In this document: positions 27,890 through 37,257 of the stretch, piece after piece
Layout: the number at the start of each line of letters is the position of its first letter
Numbering within the stretch: position 1 is the first letter of the stretch
Source: Microbacterium sp. UFMG61
GTDB lineage: Bacteria; Actinomycetota; Actinomycetes; Actinomycetales; Microbacteriaceae
Length of the DNA stretch: 64,000 bases
Reading direction: 5' to 3'
Assembly: GCF_015354505.1 (NCBI RefSeq)
Contig: NZ_JACAFP010000009.1
Location: forward strand, 98,986 to 162,985
Notes under the pieces: generated by a model
What the model saw: the letters and a program-made list of their open reading frames with translations, nothing else
The model's database searches: none
Told to the model about the DNA's origin: nothing
Made by a program: the position numbers and the translations under genes

Positions 27890-27955
27890 GATGGATCGGA
27901 ATGTAGACGAGGCAGTGGACGGTTGTGGCTCATGTCACCTACGAAAGGACACCTC

Positions 27956-28801
27956 ATGACCATCCTCGTCACCGGCGCGACCGGCAACCTCGGACGCCTC
28001 GTCATCGCCAGCCTGCTCGAGCGCGGCGCGGACCCGCAGTCGATCGTCGCCGGCGCCCGCGACGTCGCGAAGGCACAGGACCTCGGCGTGCGGGTCGCTC
28101 ACCTCGACTACTCCGACCCGTCGTCGATCAGCACGGCGCTCGACGGCGTCGACTCCGTTCTGCTGATCTCCGGCTCCGAGGTCGGGCAGCGTGTCGCCCA
28201 GCACCAGGCAGTGATCGACGCCGCGAAGGCCGCGGGGGTGTCGAAGTTCGTCTACACCAGCGCACCCAAGGCCACCACGAGCGACCTCGTGCTCGCTCCC
28301 GAGCACAAGGCGACGGAGGAGCTGATCCAGGCGTCCGGACTGCCCGCGGTGATCCTGCGCAACAATTGGTACACCGAGAACTATGCCGCCGACCTCAGCC
28401 GTGGCGCCGAGACGGGCGTACTCGCCTCGGGCGCGGGCGACGGACGCGTCGCGTCCGCCAGCCGCAAGGACTTCGCCGAGGCCGCCGCAGTGGTCCTCCT
28501 CGACGAGGGCCACATCGGCGAGGTCTACGAACTCGGCGGCGACGTCGCGTGGAACTACGGCGAGCTGGCCGCAGCGATCGGCGAGGTCTCGGGCCGCGAG
28601 GTCGAGTATCACGCCCTGACGTCCGACGAGCAGCTCGCCGCGCTCCAGGCCGCGGGTCTCGATGAGGGAACGGCCGGGTTCGTCGTCGCCCTGGATGCAG
28701 GCATCGCGGGCGGGGCGCTCGCCGACAGCGATGGAACGCTCTCCCGCCTCATCGGCCGTCCCACCACTCCCCTGGTCGACGGACTCCGCGCGATCGCCTG
28801 A
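27956..28801 (+). CDS. NmrA/QOR2-like NAD(P)H-binding oxidoreductase
   Basis: 281-residue atypical short-chain dehydrogenase fold. The dinucleotide motif TGATGNLG is at residues 6-13, then VAHLDYSDPSSISTALDGVDSV. FVYTSAPKA occupies the usual active-site strand without a YxxxK dyad, as in NmrA and QOR2 proteins. Likely an NADPH quinone reductase or a redox sensor. ATG 27956 follows an AAAGGAC ribosome site. Divergent from HxlR; such pairs respond to electrophiles or quinones in several bacteria, which is inference here. Confidence 0.87.
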   Translation: MTILVTGATGNLGRLVIASLLERGADPQSIVAGARDVAKAQDLGVRVAHLDYSDPSSISTALDGVDSVLLISGSEVGQRVAQHQAVIDAAKAAGVSKFVYTSAPKATTSDLVLAPEHKATEELIQASGLPAVILRNNWYTENYAADLSRGAETGVLASGAGDGRVASASRKDFAEAAAVVLLDEGHIGEVYELGGDVAWNYGELAAAIGEVSGREVEYHALTSDEQLAALQAAGLDEGTAGFVVALDAGIAGGALADSDGTLSRLIGRPTTPLVDGLRAIA

Positions 28802-28816
28802 TCACGACGACGAGTT

Positions 28817-28854
28817 CGAGGCGCCGGCTCCCCGAGCGGGGAATCGGCGCCTCG
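28817..28854. terminator. Bidirectional terminator between the oxidoreductase and Asp23-like genes
   Basis: Inverted repeat CGAGGCGCCG (28817-28826) / CGGCGCCTCG (28845-28854), with an inner CTCCCC / GGGGA pairing. It lies 16 bp past one stop codon and 19 bp from the other. Confidence 0.75.
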
Positions 28855-28872
28855 TCCGCGGTCACCCTGGGA

Positions 28873-29217
28873 TCAGGAGGTCTCGCGCGGATGCACGTAG
28901 GCGATCGTGAGTCCGATCCGCGTCGCGGTCAGGTTCGCATCGGCCAGCGCCGCCGCGACCGACGCCCGCACGAGCCGGAGCGTCTCGACAGCCGGCGAGG
29001 TGTACTCGATGCCGAGCGCACCGTCGACCGTCGTCTCGTCGTCGATCACGGTGACCGCGACGACCGGCTCGGCGCGTGAGACGATCCCCACCGCGGCCGC
29101 GCCCGCACCGACGAGATTGGCGATCAGCGAACCGGGCCGGTAGACGCTGCGGACGCCCCGGGTGGCGAGGATCGCGTCTTCGACCTTGCGCGCGATATCG
29201 CTGCGGTCCGTGTTCAT
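28873..29217 (-). CDS. Asp23/Gls24-like small protein
   Basis: 114 residues. The order of strands around GVRSVYRPG, VAVTVIDDETTVDGALGIEYTS and a following helix fit an Asp23-type alpha/beta domain in short form. ATG 29217 overlaps the stop of the preceding gene by 4 bp. Third gene of the sigma-factor operon. Asp23 family proteins act at the cell envelope under stress; this assignment is by pattern and context, not a firm match. Confidence 0.6.
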   Translation of the reverse strand: MNTDRSDIARKVEDAILATRGVRSVYRPGSLIANLVGAGAAAVGIVSRAEPVVAVTVIDDETTVDGALGIEYTSPAVETLRLVRASVAAALADANLTATRIGLTIAYVHPRETS

Positions 29218-29837
29218 CGTGTGCCCTTCGTCCAGGTTCCCACCAGCTGGATGTCGCGCACGGCGATGTCGATCGCGACCACATTCAGTTCCGTATGGCG
29301 TCTCAGTCGTTCATCGATCTCAGCTCGCAGCCGCTCGACCGCCTGCGGGATGCTCGTCCCGTAGAAGGCGTTGACCTCGATCTCGAGTCGGATCGGCGCA
29401 TCGATCACCGATACGTCACCACGCAGATGCGTTCCCCCGACGAGCAGCCCGTCGACGGCGTTCTCGGCGGATCGCACGAGACCTCGCACGGCGCCCTCGG
29501 TGATCGCGAAGTCGTCGCCGTGCTCGTCGGGGGCGAAGGGGATCCGCCGACCCGCGCGGGCATCCAGAGCGATGCCGTCGAGGATGCGGTCGACCCAGCT
29601 GTCGTCGACCTCCGGCATCGCGGCCGCGTCGGCGTCCACCAGCTGTCCACCCAACCCACGCAGCCGCTCGAGAGCGTCGAGGGCGAGCTGGCATCCCGCC
29701 GACCCCTCGATCGAAGGATCTTCGGGCTGGCGTCCCGACTCGAGGTAGTCGGTCAGTTCGTCGAGCGTGTGCCCATCGAGGTCGTCAGGCTCGAGCCCGA
29801 GCCGTCGAATCTCGCCGGATTCGTATCCGTCCGTCAT
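29214..29837 (-). CDS. Asp23/Gls24 family envelope-stress-like protein
   Basis: 207 residues with two parts: an acidic N-terminal half (LDELTDYLESG, CQLALDALERLRGLGGQLVD), which resembles a short zinc-less anti-sigma or adaptor region, and a C-terminal Asp23-like half (IRLEIEVNAFYGTSIPQAVERLRAEI ends here, then AIDIAVRDIQLV). ATG 29837 overlaps the sigma-factor stop (ATGA). It has no membrane helix, so if it tethers the sigma factor it would do so as a soluble partner. Function is inferred from context. Confidence 0.6.
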   Translation of the reverse strand: MTDGYESGEIRRLGLEPDDLDGHTLDELTDYLESGRQPEDPSIEGSAGCQLALDALERLRGLGGQLVDADAAAMPEVDDSWVDRILDGIALDARAGRRIPFAPDEHGDDFAITEGAVRGLVRSAENAVDGLLVGGTHLRGDVSVIDAPIRLEIEVNAFYGTSIPQAVERLRAEIDERLRRHTELNVVAIDIAVRDIQLVGTWTKGTR

Positions 29838-30400
29838 CGCCAGGCCTCCATTCGAACGATCATGTACTTTCGCGCACGGGCGAGAAGTCCTCGCGCCGTG
29901 GACACCGAGATGTCGAGTTCCTGGGCGATCTCATCGTACGAGTAGCCACCCATCTCCCGAAGCACCCAGCATTCGCGCTGTGCGGCGGGCAGCTCCTGTA
30001 GGGCGAGGCCGAGAGCCTCGAGCCCGGCGCGAGATTCGACGACCCGGTCGGGCGACGACTGCGCAGGCGCGGACTGCTCGACGTCGTCGATGTCGACGGT
30101 CGGCCGCAGCGCACGGATCCGGTCGACCGCCTTCCTGCTCACGATCCGCATGAGCCAGCTCTTGACCTTGGCCGGATCGTCCAGATCCGAGAATCGCTGC
30201 CATGCGGTGACGAACGTCTCCTGCACGATGTCGTCGACCTCTGATGAGGCATTCAGCATTCGCTGCGTGTACGCGCGCATCATCGGCGTATACCGACGGA
30301 CGAGCACCGCGAATGCCGCGACGTCACCGTCCATCGCGCGGCCGGCGACAATCCGATCATCGGCCTGCTCGAGAGCGCTGCGATAGCGTTCCCCACCCAT
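29834..30400 (-). CDS. ECF-type RNA polymerase sigma factor
   Basis: 188 residues with region 2 (RMLNASSEVDDIVQETFVTA, WQRF) binding core polymerase and the -10, and region 4 (LPAAQRECWVLREMGGYSYDE, with DISVSTARGLLARARK as the recognition helix). There is no region 1 or 3, as in ECF factors. ATG 30400 has a GAAAGGGTGG ribosome site. It is the first of three overlapped genes whose other members look like Asp23 proteins, so it probably controls an envelope-stress response. Confidence 0.88.
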   Translation of the reverse strand: MGGERYRSALEQADDRIVAGRAMDGDVAAFAVLVRRYTPMMRAYTQRMLNASSEVDDIVQETFVTAWQRFSDLDDPAKVKSWLMRIVSRKAVDRIRALRPTVDIDDVEQSAPAQSSPDRVVESRAGLEALGLALQELPAAQRECWVLREMGGYSYDEIAQELDISVSTARGLLARARKYMIVRMEAWR

Positions 30401-30964
30401 GCGGCCACCCTTTCGTCGTCATCCTTCGAGTGAAGTTCGGAATCGAATCGAGATCGGATCTCTCCGTCTTTCTGCTCGCACGCCATTCCCGCAGGAAAGG
30501 AGTCCGCTGGGCAGGGGGTTGCGCTGGGGGCCGTCGTCCCCACGACGTCCCCCAGCTCCGACCCCGTGCCGGCCCGAGTCGTCGTGACGACGACTGACAG
30601 ACCGGAGGAATGAGCGGGCGAATGCGCCCACTCGGGGCCGGCCGTCGACGCTCACGGCACGGCGCTCCCGTCACGCATCGCCGGTCCGGCGGGCACGAAT
30701 GCCTGCTGCGGAGGGCGATTCTGGTGAGGGCCAGCGCGACGGTGCTGCCGGCGGAGATCGTCGAGGTCTCTTCACGGCAGACGGCGGGCGTCGAGACTGA
30801 TGCCTCGCGTGTCATCGTGACCTCCTTCGCACTTGCGTCTGCCATCGGCACGCTCACACGGCGGTGACACCACTAAGACGTGGGCCACGGAGAAAATGTC
30901 ACAGATTCATCGAGAAAAGATCTTCACAGTGCACTCCTATGTTCAGAGTGCAATATTGCACTTC
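30401..30964. other. 564-bp gap: two hairpins, candidate small ORF, TetR operator
   Basis: No well-supported gene. It contains a nearly perfect hairpin (30524-30555, arms CTGGGGGCCGTCGT / ACGACGTCCCCCAG, loop CCCC), a shorter hairpin (30612-30633) and, on the minus strand, AAGGAGG five bases before ATG 30815. That frame (MTREASVSTPAVC) has high third-position GC for about 30 codons, then loses it; another frame (ending MRDGSAVP) takes it over and stops at about 30644. This could be a small protein gene with a frameshift or a decayed gene. The frame itself runs on into the sigma gene, which is unlikely to be real. Confidence 0.35.
30928..30962. promoter_or_regulatory. Operator of the TetR-type regulator
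   Basis: A perfect 16-bp palindrome AGTGCAATATTGCACT (30947-30962) preceded by the half-size palindrome AGTGCACT (30928-30935). It ends 2 bp before the TetR ATG and must cover its promoter, so autoregulation is expected. Confidence 0.75.
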
Positions 30965-31588
30965 ATGAGCGAGAGTGCAGATTCGCTGCGAGATCAGCGC
31001 AAGCGCGAGACGTCGCGCGCCCTGACCGACGTCGCCCGGCGCCTGACGTCCGAGCACGGGTTCGCGGGCTTCACCGTCGAAGAACTCTGTGCTGACGTCG
31101 GCGTCTCGCGACGGACCTTCTTCAACTACTTCGAGAGCAAGGAGAACGCGGTCTTCGGCTTCGCCGTGATCGACTCCCGGCAGCACGCTCTCGAAGAGGA
31201 GTTCGTGGCCGGTCGCGGCGATCTGCTCGACGACTTCGTCCGACTGACCTTGGCTCGATTCGAGCTGTTCAACCCGCTCGATGACGCTCCCGCGGTGTTC
31301 GCGATCATCGAGCAGGAACCCCGACTCATCAAGGCCGCGTTCGAGCAGATCGCCAAGAACGAGCGGCGCGACATGGAGCTCATCGTCCGACGGACGGGCA
31401 CGGGCGCCGACACCGATGCCGACGAGCAGCTGCGCGCCGAGGTGCTCGTCCAGTCGGTGAGTGCCCTCGTGCGCCTGAGCATGGACCAGCTGCTGCACCA
31501 CCACTCCGCAGAATCCTTCAGCGACCTCGTCAGCCGTCGGCTCGCGGTCGCTCGCACCATGTACGCACAATCACAGAAAGCCGACTGA
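30965..31588 (+). CDS. TetR-family transcriptional regulator
   Basis: 207 residues from ATG 30965. N-terminal helix-turn-helix: RETSRALTDVARRLTSEHG, FTVEELCADVGVSRRTFFNYF, the last part being the recognition helix; the C-terminal ligand domain is helical and unassigned. An alternative start at ATG 30896 (GGAG nearby) would put 23 residues over the operator, so 30965, perhaps leaderless, is preferred. The drug exporter starts right at its stop codon, and a palindrome lies just upstream, so it probably represses itself and the exporter until a toxic ligand binds. Confidence 0.9.
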   Translation: MSESADSLRDQRKRETSRALTDVARRLTSEHGFAGFTVEELCADVGVSRRTFFNYFESKENAVFGFAVIDSRQHALEEEFVAGRGDLLDDFVRLTLARFELFNPLDDAPAVFAIIEQEPRLIKAAFEQIAKNERRDMELIVRRTGTGADTDADEQLRAEVLVQSVSALVRLSMDQLLHHHSAESFSDLVSRRLAVARTMYAQSQKAD

Positions 31589-33274
<1,686 letters not shown>

Positions 33275-33287
33275 CGAAACACATGCG

Positions 33288-33323
33288 AAAGGGCTCGTTC
33301 CTCTTCGCGAGGAACGGGCCCTT
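33288..33323 (+). terminator. Rho-independent terminator after the DHA2 exporter
   Basis: Stem AAAGGGCTCGTTCCTC with GAGGAACGGGCCCTTT around the loop TTCGC, starting 14 bp past the stop and followed by CTG. The stem has one mismatch. Confidence 0.8.
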
Positions 33324-33332
33324 TCTGATGCC

Positions 33333-33506
33333 TCAGGGGAGGTCGGACACGTCGACGGAGTCCTCGTCGGAGCGCTCCGCGGTCTGCTCCTCCCCCGGCG
33401 TCGCGTCGTCGGGTTCCGGGGCCGGGTCGTTGGTCACGAAATCCGCGTCGACGCCGATCGCGTCGATCCCTTCGACTCCGTCGGGGGTGCTCTTCTGGTC
33501 AGACAT
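33333..33506 (-). CDS. Small acidic protein
   Basis: 57 residues, MSDQKSTPDGVEGIDAIG onward, about one third Asp and Glu, no membrane segment or Cys. ATG 33506 has GGAG 8 bp upstream. Longer in-frame extensions run through tRNA-Met and are excluded. Unrecognised; small acidic proteins like this are common in Microbacteriaceae. Confidence 0.55.
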   Translation of the reverse strand: MSDQKSTPDGVEGIDAIGVDADFVTNDPAPEPDDATPGEEQTAERSDEDSVDVSDLP

Positions 33507-33628
33507 GCGTCGCTCCGATCGTCGGGGTGCTGAGGTGACAGTCTGCGCGACCCGCGCCCGGCGCGGGATCCCCTTGACTCTGCGCGGATCTGTTTCGTCT
33601 GCGACGCGCGGGGATGCGTCGAGGCACG

Positions 33629-33655
33629 AAAAACCCCCGGAAGAACCGGGGGTTT
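33629..33655 (-). terminator. Rho-independent terminator after tRNA-Met
   Basis: On the minus strand, a perfect 10-bp stem AAACCCCCGG / CCGGGGGTTT with a 5-nt loop, followed by TTTTT. It lies 8 bp past the tRNA-Met 3' end. Confidence 0.9.
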
Positions 33656-33662
33656 CATGCTG

Positions 33663-33736
33663 TAGCAGGAGCGGGGCTTGAACCCGCGACCTCACGATTA
33701 TGAGTCGTGCGCTCTGACCAGCTGAGCTACCCTGCC
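33663..33736 (-). tRNA. tRNA-Met (CAT)
   Basis: 74-nt cloverleaf. Acceptor GGCAGGG pairs with TCCTGCT, anticodon stem ACGAC loop CTCATAA, T arm GCGGGTTCAAGCCCCGC. The anticodon CAT and non-initiator acceptor fit elongator Met; a tRNA-Ile2 with lysidine-modified CAT cannot be excluded. It follows tRNA-Thr by 34 bp on the same strand. Confidence 0.92.
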
Positions 33737-33770
33737 GCACTGTATCCGCATCGCAGATACGAACACTGTG

Positions 33771-33842
33771 AGCCCCGAGTCAGGATTGAACTGACGACCC
33801 CTTCCTTACCATGGAAGTGCTCTGCCACTGAGCTATCGGGGC
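33771..33842 (-). tRNA. tRNA-Thr (GGT)
   Basis: 72-nt cloverleaf. Acceptor GCCCCGA pairs with TCGGGGC, D arm GCTCAGTGGCAGAGC, anticodon stem CTTCC/GGAAG with loop ATGGTAA (anticodon GGT), T arm TCAGTTCAATCCTGA. First of a two-tRNA operon with tRNA-Met. Confidence 0.95.
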
Positions 33843-33910
33843 GTGCTACCCCTCGCGGGGCAACCACACGAGAATACCATCTCCATGGCGTCCTCATGAA
33901 ATCGAGCCGA

Positions 33911-35224
33911 TCAGTACGAGTACCGACCCGCATTCTCACGCAACCACGGCAGCGGATCGATCGTGCTGCCGTTGACGATCAGCTCGAAGTGCAGGTGCGC
34001 ACCGTACGAGCGACCGGTGTTGCCGGTGTGCCCCACGATGTCGCCGACCTTGACCGTCTGACCGGCCTTGACCTGCAGCGAGCCGTACTGCATGTGCGAG
34101 TAGTGGCTCGTGATGACCTGTCCGTCGATCACGTGATCGATGTACACGGTGACACCGTAGGCGTTGCCCTGCTCGGTCGCGATGCGCACGACGCCGTCGG
34201 CGATCGCCTGGATCGGAGCGCCTTCGCCGGGCACGAAGTCGATGCCCTCGTGCAGACGACCCCAGCGCATGCCGTACCCCGAGCTCATGCCGACGCCGAC
34301 CTTGAACGGCCACTGGATGGCGGCCTCGGTGTCGTTGGTGAAGAGCTCGTTCGAGTAGTTGATGCCCTCTTCGGACGCGACCTGGACGAGCGAGACCGTC
34401 GAGAAGCTGTCGGAACGAGCCAGCGACTCGTTCTGCACATCAGACGAGGTGACGAACGCCTGGATCTCGTCGTCGGACGATGCCTTGGACGCGGAACCTG
34501 ACGCGGCGACCAGCGAGGTCGACGCGAGGGTCTGACCGCCCTGGACGGCAGCGACCGCTTCTGCGGGAAGGGTCATGCCGACGGCGAGGAGTCCGGCGAG
34601 GCTCATGACGCCGACGGTCGCTCCGAGCGCGAGGAACCGGCGAGGAGACCGACGCCCCACGGCGACATGAGCCGTGGACGGCGTCGACGGCTCGGATGTC
34701 TGGGAGTCGGCGGAAGCTTTCGGCCGGTCGGCGACCGGGGTGCTGCCCGTCGCGACAGAACGGAACGCGCGAGCTGCGGTCTCGAACGCGTCTTCTTCGG
34801 CGGTGTCGGGGCGAGCCGAGGCCGAGCCGGCCGACGACGATGCAGAACGGCGCGGAGCCGATGCGAACGCGGCCGGGCCCGGCGCCTGCGGTGCAGACAC
34901 GGGATCGACGTCGATGGACGCGACGGCCGACTCGGCCTGACCAGCCGGCACGACGGAATCGGCTGCGGAATCGGCTGTCGCAGCGGCGACGGCCGTGGCG
35001 GCGACGAAGATCTCTGCCGTGCTCAGACGGTGGCGGGCGGCACGACGCGAAAGCGGGGCGGCGCCGGGGGCTTCGGTGGCAGTGCTGGTGGCGTCGGAGA
35101 CAGTGTCGATGTCTTCGGAGGTGGTCGCCGTTGCTCCTGCCGCGGAGGCCTCTGAGGCCGCGATGCGGGGACGACTGGATCGGCGTGTGGGCGCAGAGGC
35201 AGTCTGGGGATTCTCGAAGGGCAA
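33911..35224 (-). CDS. M23-family peptidoglycan endopeptidase (LytM-like)
   Basis: 437 residues. A long cytosolic Ala/Ser-rich N-terminus (about 200 residues), one signal-anchor segment (FLALGATVGVMSLAGLLAV), a linker and a C-terminal M23 domain with zinc ligands in the LHEGIDF and HLHFE motifs and the SSGYGMRWGR lead-in. It should cut peptide cross-bridges or act as a cell-division/outgrowth factor. TTG 35224 is chosen because a GAGAGAA ribosome site precedes it; TTG 35251 in the same frame has none. The basic cytosolic N-terminus is unusual for exported hydrolases. Confidence 0.88.
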   Translation of the reverse strand: MPFENPQTASAPTRRSSRPRIAASEASAAGATATTSEDIDTVSDATSTATEAPGAAPLSRRAARHRLSTAEIFVAATAVAAATADSAADSVVPAGQAESAVASIDVDPVSAPQAPGPAAFASAPRRSASSSAGSASARPDTAEEDAFETAARAFRSVATGSTPVADRPKASADSQTSEPSTPSTAHVAVGRRSPRRFLALGATVGVMSLAGLLAVGMTLPAEAVAAVQGGQTLASTSLVAASGSASKASSDDEIQAFVTSSDVQNESLARSDSFSTVSLVQVASEEGINYSNELFTNDTEAAIQWPFKVGVGMSSGYGMRWGRLHEGIDFVPGEGAPIQAIADGVVRIATEQGNAYGVTVYIDHVIDGQVITSHYSHMQYGSLQVKAGQTVKVGDIVGHTGNTGRSYGAHLHFELIVNGSTIDPLPWLRENAGRYSY

Positions 35225-35346
35225 AACAGATTCTCTCGGGTTAAACGTCAAGCTCGGGGGCGCTTGCGACTCTCATCGATTCGGGCCGGTGAAAGTAACG
35301 ATCGGATAAACCCTAGCCTGATAGACCTGGGAATGCCATGAATTGA

Positions 35347-36141
35347 TCACGTTTCATCTCCGAGAATATCGCGAAGTCGCGCGTGGACCTCGATCCCGCC
35401 TGAGATGAGCATGGGTCTCGTCGACTCGGTGTCGAGTCTGGTGACACGCCCGCCGGCCTCGCTCACGAGCAGAGCTCCCGCTGCGAAGTCCCAGGGCTTG
35501 AGGCCCCGCTCGAAGTATCCGTCGAGCCGCCCTGCGGCCACATACGCGAGGTCGAGAGAAGCCGCTCCCGCCCGACGCAGGTCCCGCGCGATCGGCATGA
35601 TGCTGCGCACCGTGGCGAGGTCACCGTCGTGAGTGGCCGGGTCGTAGCCGAAGCCGGTCGCGAGCAGCGCACCCGCGGGGGTGTCGACCGTGACCGCCAG
35701 GCGTCGATCGCCGAGCCATGCGCCCTTCCCCCTGCCCGCGGTGAACAGCTCTCCGGAGGCCGGCGCGTACACGACCCCGGCGAGTGCCTCCCACGCCTCC
35801 GGTTCGGCGACGCCCTCGACCGCAGCGATGCCGACGGCGTAGGAGGGGATGCCGTAGGCATAGTTGACCGTGCCGTCGATGGGGTCGACGACCCAGGTGA
35901 TCCCGGTGGAGCCGGGATCCGCGTCAGACTCCTCACCCAGGAACCCGTCTCCGGGCCGTGCTGCGCGCAGACGCGCACGGATGAGTTCTTCGACTTCGCG
36001 ATCGGCATCCGTCACGATGTCGGCGATGGACGACTTGGTGGCGGCGAGATGCACGCCCTCTTCACGTCTGGCCCTGGCCAGGTCGCCGGCCTCGCGCGCC
36101 ACCGTCGCGGCGAGCTCGACCAGCTCGGTCACGACACTCAC
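35347..36141 (-). CDS. Inositol monophosphatase family protein
   Basis: 264 residues, Mg/Li-sensitive phosphatase fold. Motif 1 GEESDADPGSTGITWVVDPIDGTVNY carries the metal-binding Glu and the D-P-I-D-G-T core (quoted in part: WVVDPIDGTVNYAYGIP); motif 2 is KPWDFAAGALLVSEAGG. GTG 36141 overlaps the stop of the neighbour as GTGA. Candidates for substrate include myo-inositol phosphate (phosphatidylinositol and mycothiol routes) and histidinol phosphate. Confidence 0.9.
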   Translation of the reverse strand: MSVVTELVELAATVAREAGDLARARREEGVHLAATKSSIADIVTDADREVEELIRARLRAARPGDGFLGEESDADPGSTGITWVVDPIDGTVNYAYGIPSYAVGIAAVEGVAEPEAWEALAGVVYAPASGELFTAGRGKGAWLGDRRLAVTVDTPAGALLATGFGYDPATHDGDLATVRSIMPIARDLRRAGAASLDLAYVAAGRLDGYFERGLKPWDFAAGALLVSEAGGRVTRLDTESTRPMLISGGIEVHARLRDILGDET

Positions 36142-37124
36142 TGCGGGGGACGCGGCGGAGCCGGCGGGTAGTCGGTGTACGTCGGCGGCGCGGGCGGAGC
36201 AGGCGGAGCTTGAGGAGCAGGCGGAGCTTGAGGAGCAGACGGCGCGGCGGGAGCGGGGTGCTGCCCTGTCGGCTGCGCTGCGGGATCGGGCGCGACCGGG
36301 AAAGGGATCGCCGGGGGCGAGGACAGTGCGGCCTGATACGGCGGCTGCGGCGTCGACGGTCGGCCCGTGTAATAGGCGTTCCAGTCCGGCGATCCGTCGG
36401 GCAGCACCGGCAGCGGCGTGACGGCATCGGCATACGTGGGCCAGGCTTGCACCGCAGGCGCGCTGTGCACGATCGGAGCCTGCTTCTTGGGAGCGAACAG
36501 AGCATTGAGCAACGGGATCAGCGTCGTGCCGACGGCGGCGAGGATCGTGAGCGCCACGACGATGCGCCAGTACAGATCGCCGTACTCGAACGTGTGCGGG
36601 AACGTCAGGAAGAACACGAGCATCCCCACGAGACCGCCGAGGAACACGATCGTCGCGATGTAGATGATGCGCGTGAACGTGGTCACGTGACGCTGCGCCG
36701 CCGGGGTGAACAGACGCACGTGCAGAAGCGCGAGCTGGAGGATTCCCACGACCACCAGCAGCTGGAAGAAGCGTTCCCCCGCGGTGAAGGAGAAGGAGTC
36801 CTCCGGAAGCCAGATCTTGACCGCGCCGACCAGCAGCGCGACGATCCAACTCACCATGCTGGCGAGAGACAGCCAGTCCGGACGATTCGGCGCGAGACCC
36901 GCTTCGAGGATGGCGATCCCCGCGAACGCGGCGAGCAGGAGGATCGTCAGGAACGCCCTGCCGATGAGTCCGTCCTGATCCCCGATGAGCACCCACACGA
37001 CGCAGACCAGAGCGGCGGCGATCAGTGCTCCGATGGCGATCCAGATCGCCCCTCGGATCAGGAGGGACAGGTTCTTCTTCTCGACCAGAGCACTCGGCTG
37101 CTGGGCGATCTCCGGCTGGGACAT
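36138..37124 (-). CDS. Six-helix membrane protein with proline-rich tail
   Basis: 328 residues. Six hydrophobic segments between residues 20 and 215 (such as GAIWIAIGALIAAALVCVVW and IIYIATIVFLGGLVGMLVFF), then a 110-residue tail rich in Pro, Ala and Gln, with APQAPPAPQAPPAPPAPP. ATG 37124 has GAGAGGAA upstream. Overlaps the phosphatase gene by 4 bp. Family not recognised. The tail could bind a partner or reach through the wall, depending on topology. Confidence 0.7.
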   Translation of the reverse strand: MSQPEIAQQPSALVEKKNLSLLIRGAIWIAIGALIAAALVCVVWVLIGDQDGLIGRAFLTILLLAAFAGIAILEAGLAPNRPDWLSLASMVSWIVALLVGAVKIWLPEDSFSFTAGERFFQLLVVVGILQLALLHVRLFTPAAQRHVTTFTRIIYIATIVFLGGLVGMLVFFLTFPHTFEYGDLYWRIVVALTILAAVGTTLIPLLNALFAPKKQAPIVHSAPAVQAWPTYADAVTPLPVLPDGSPDWNAYYTGRPSTPQPPYQAALSSPPAIPFPVAPDPAAQPTGQHPAPAAPSAPQAPPAPQAPPAPPAPPTYTDYPPAPPRPPQ

Positions 37125-37257
37125 CGCGTTCCTCTCGTGAAGCGGCGTTGCGTTCATCCTTGCATGCGAGCATGCCGATGCGGAGTCGTCCACACCCGCT
37201 GTGCACACCGCCCCAGGCGTCGATCGTGTCGAGCGATGCGTCAGCGCGGGTCCGCCC

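Noticed and set aside
30357..30857. A 166-residue minus-strand gene reaching into the ECF sigma gene
   Set aside because: It overlaps the sigma gene start by 44 bp, contains a hairpin sequence, and its codon bias collapses after about 30 codons. Kept only as a candidate short ORF.
33663..33842. tRNA genes as the edge of a genomic island
   Set aside because: No direct repeat of the tRNA 3' ends is visible nearby, and neighbouring genes look like normal chromosomal genes.
35347..37206. A 619-codon frame including the inositol monophosphatase
   Set aside because: Upstream of 36141 it runs through another gene in a different frame; the family's N-terminus begins at the GTG 36141.
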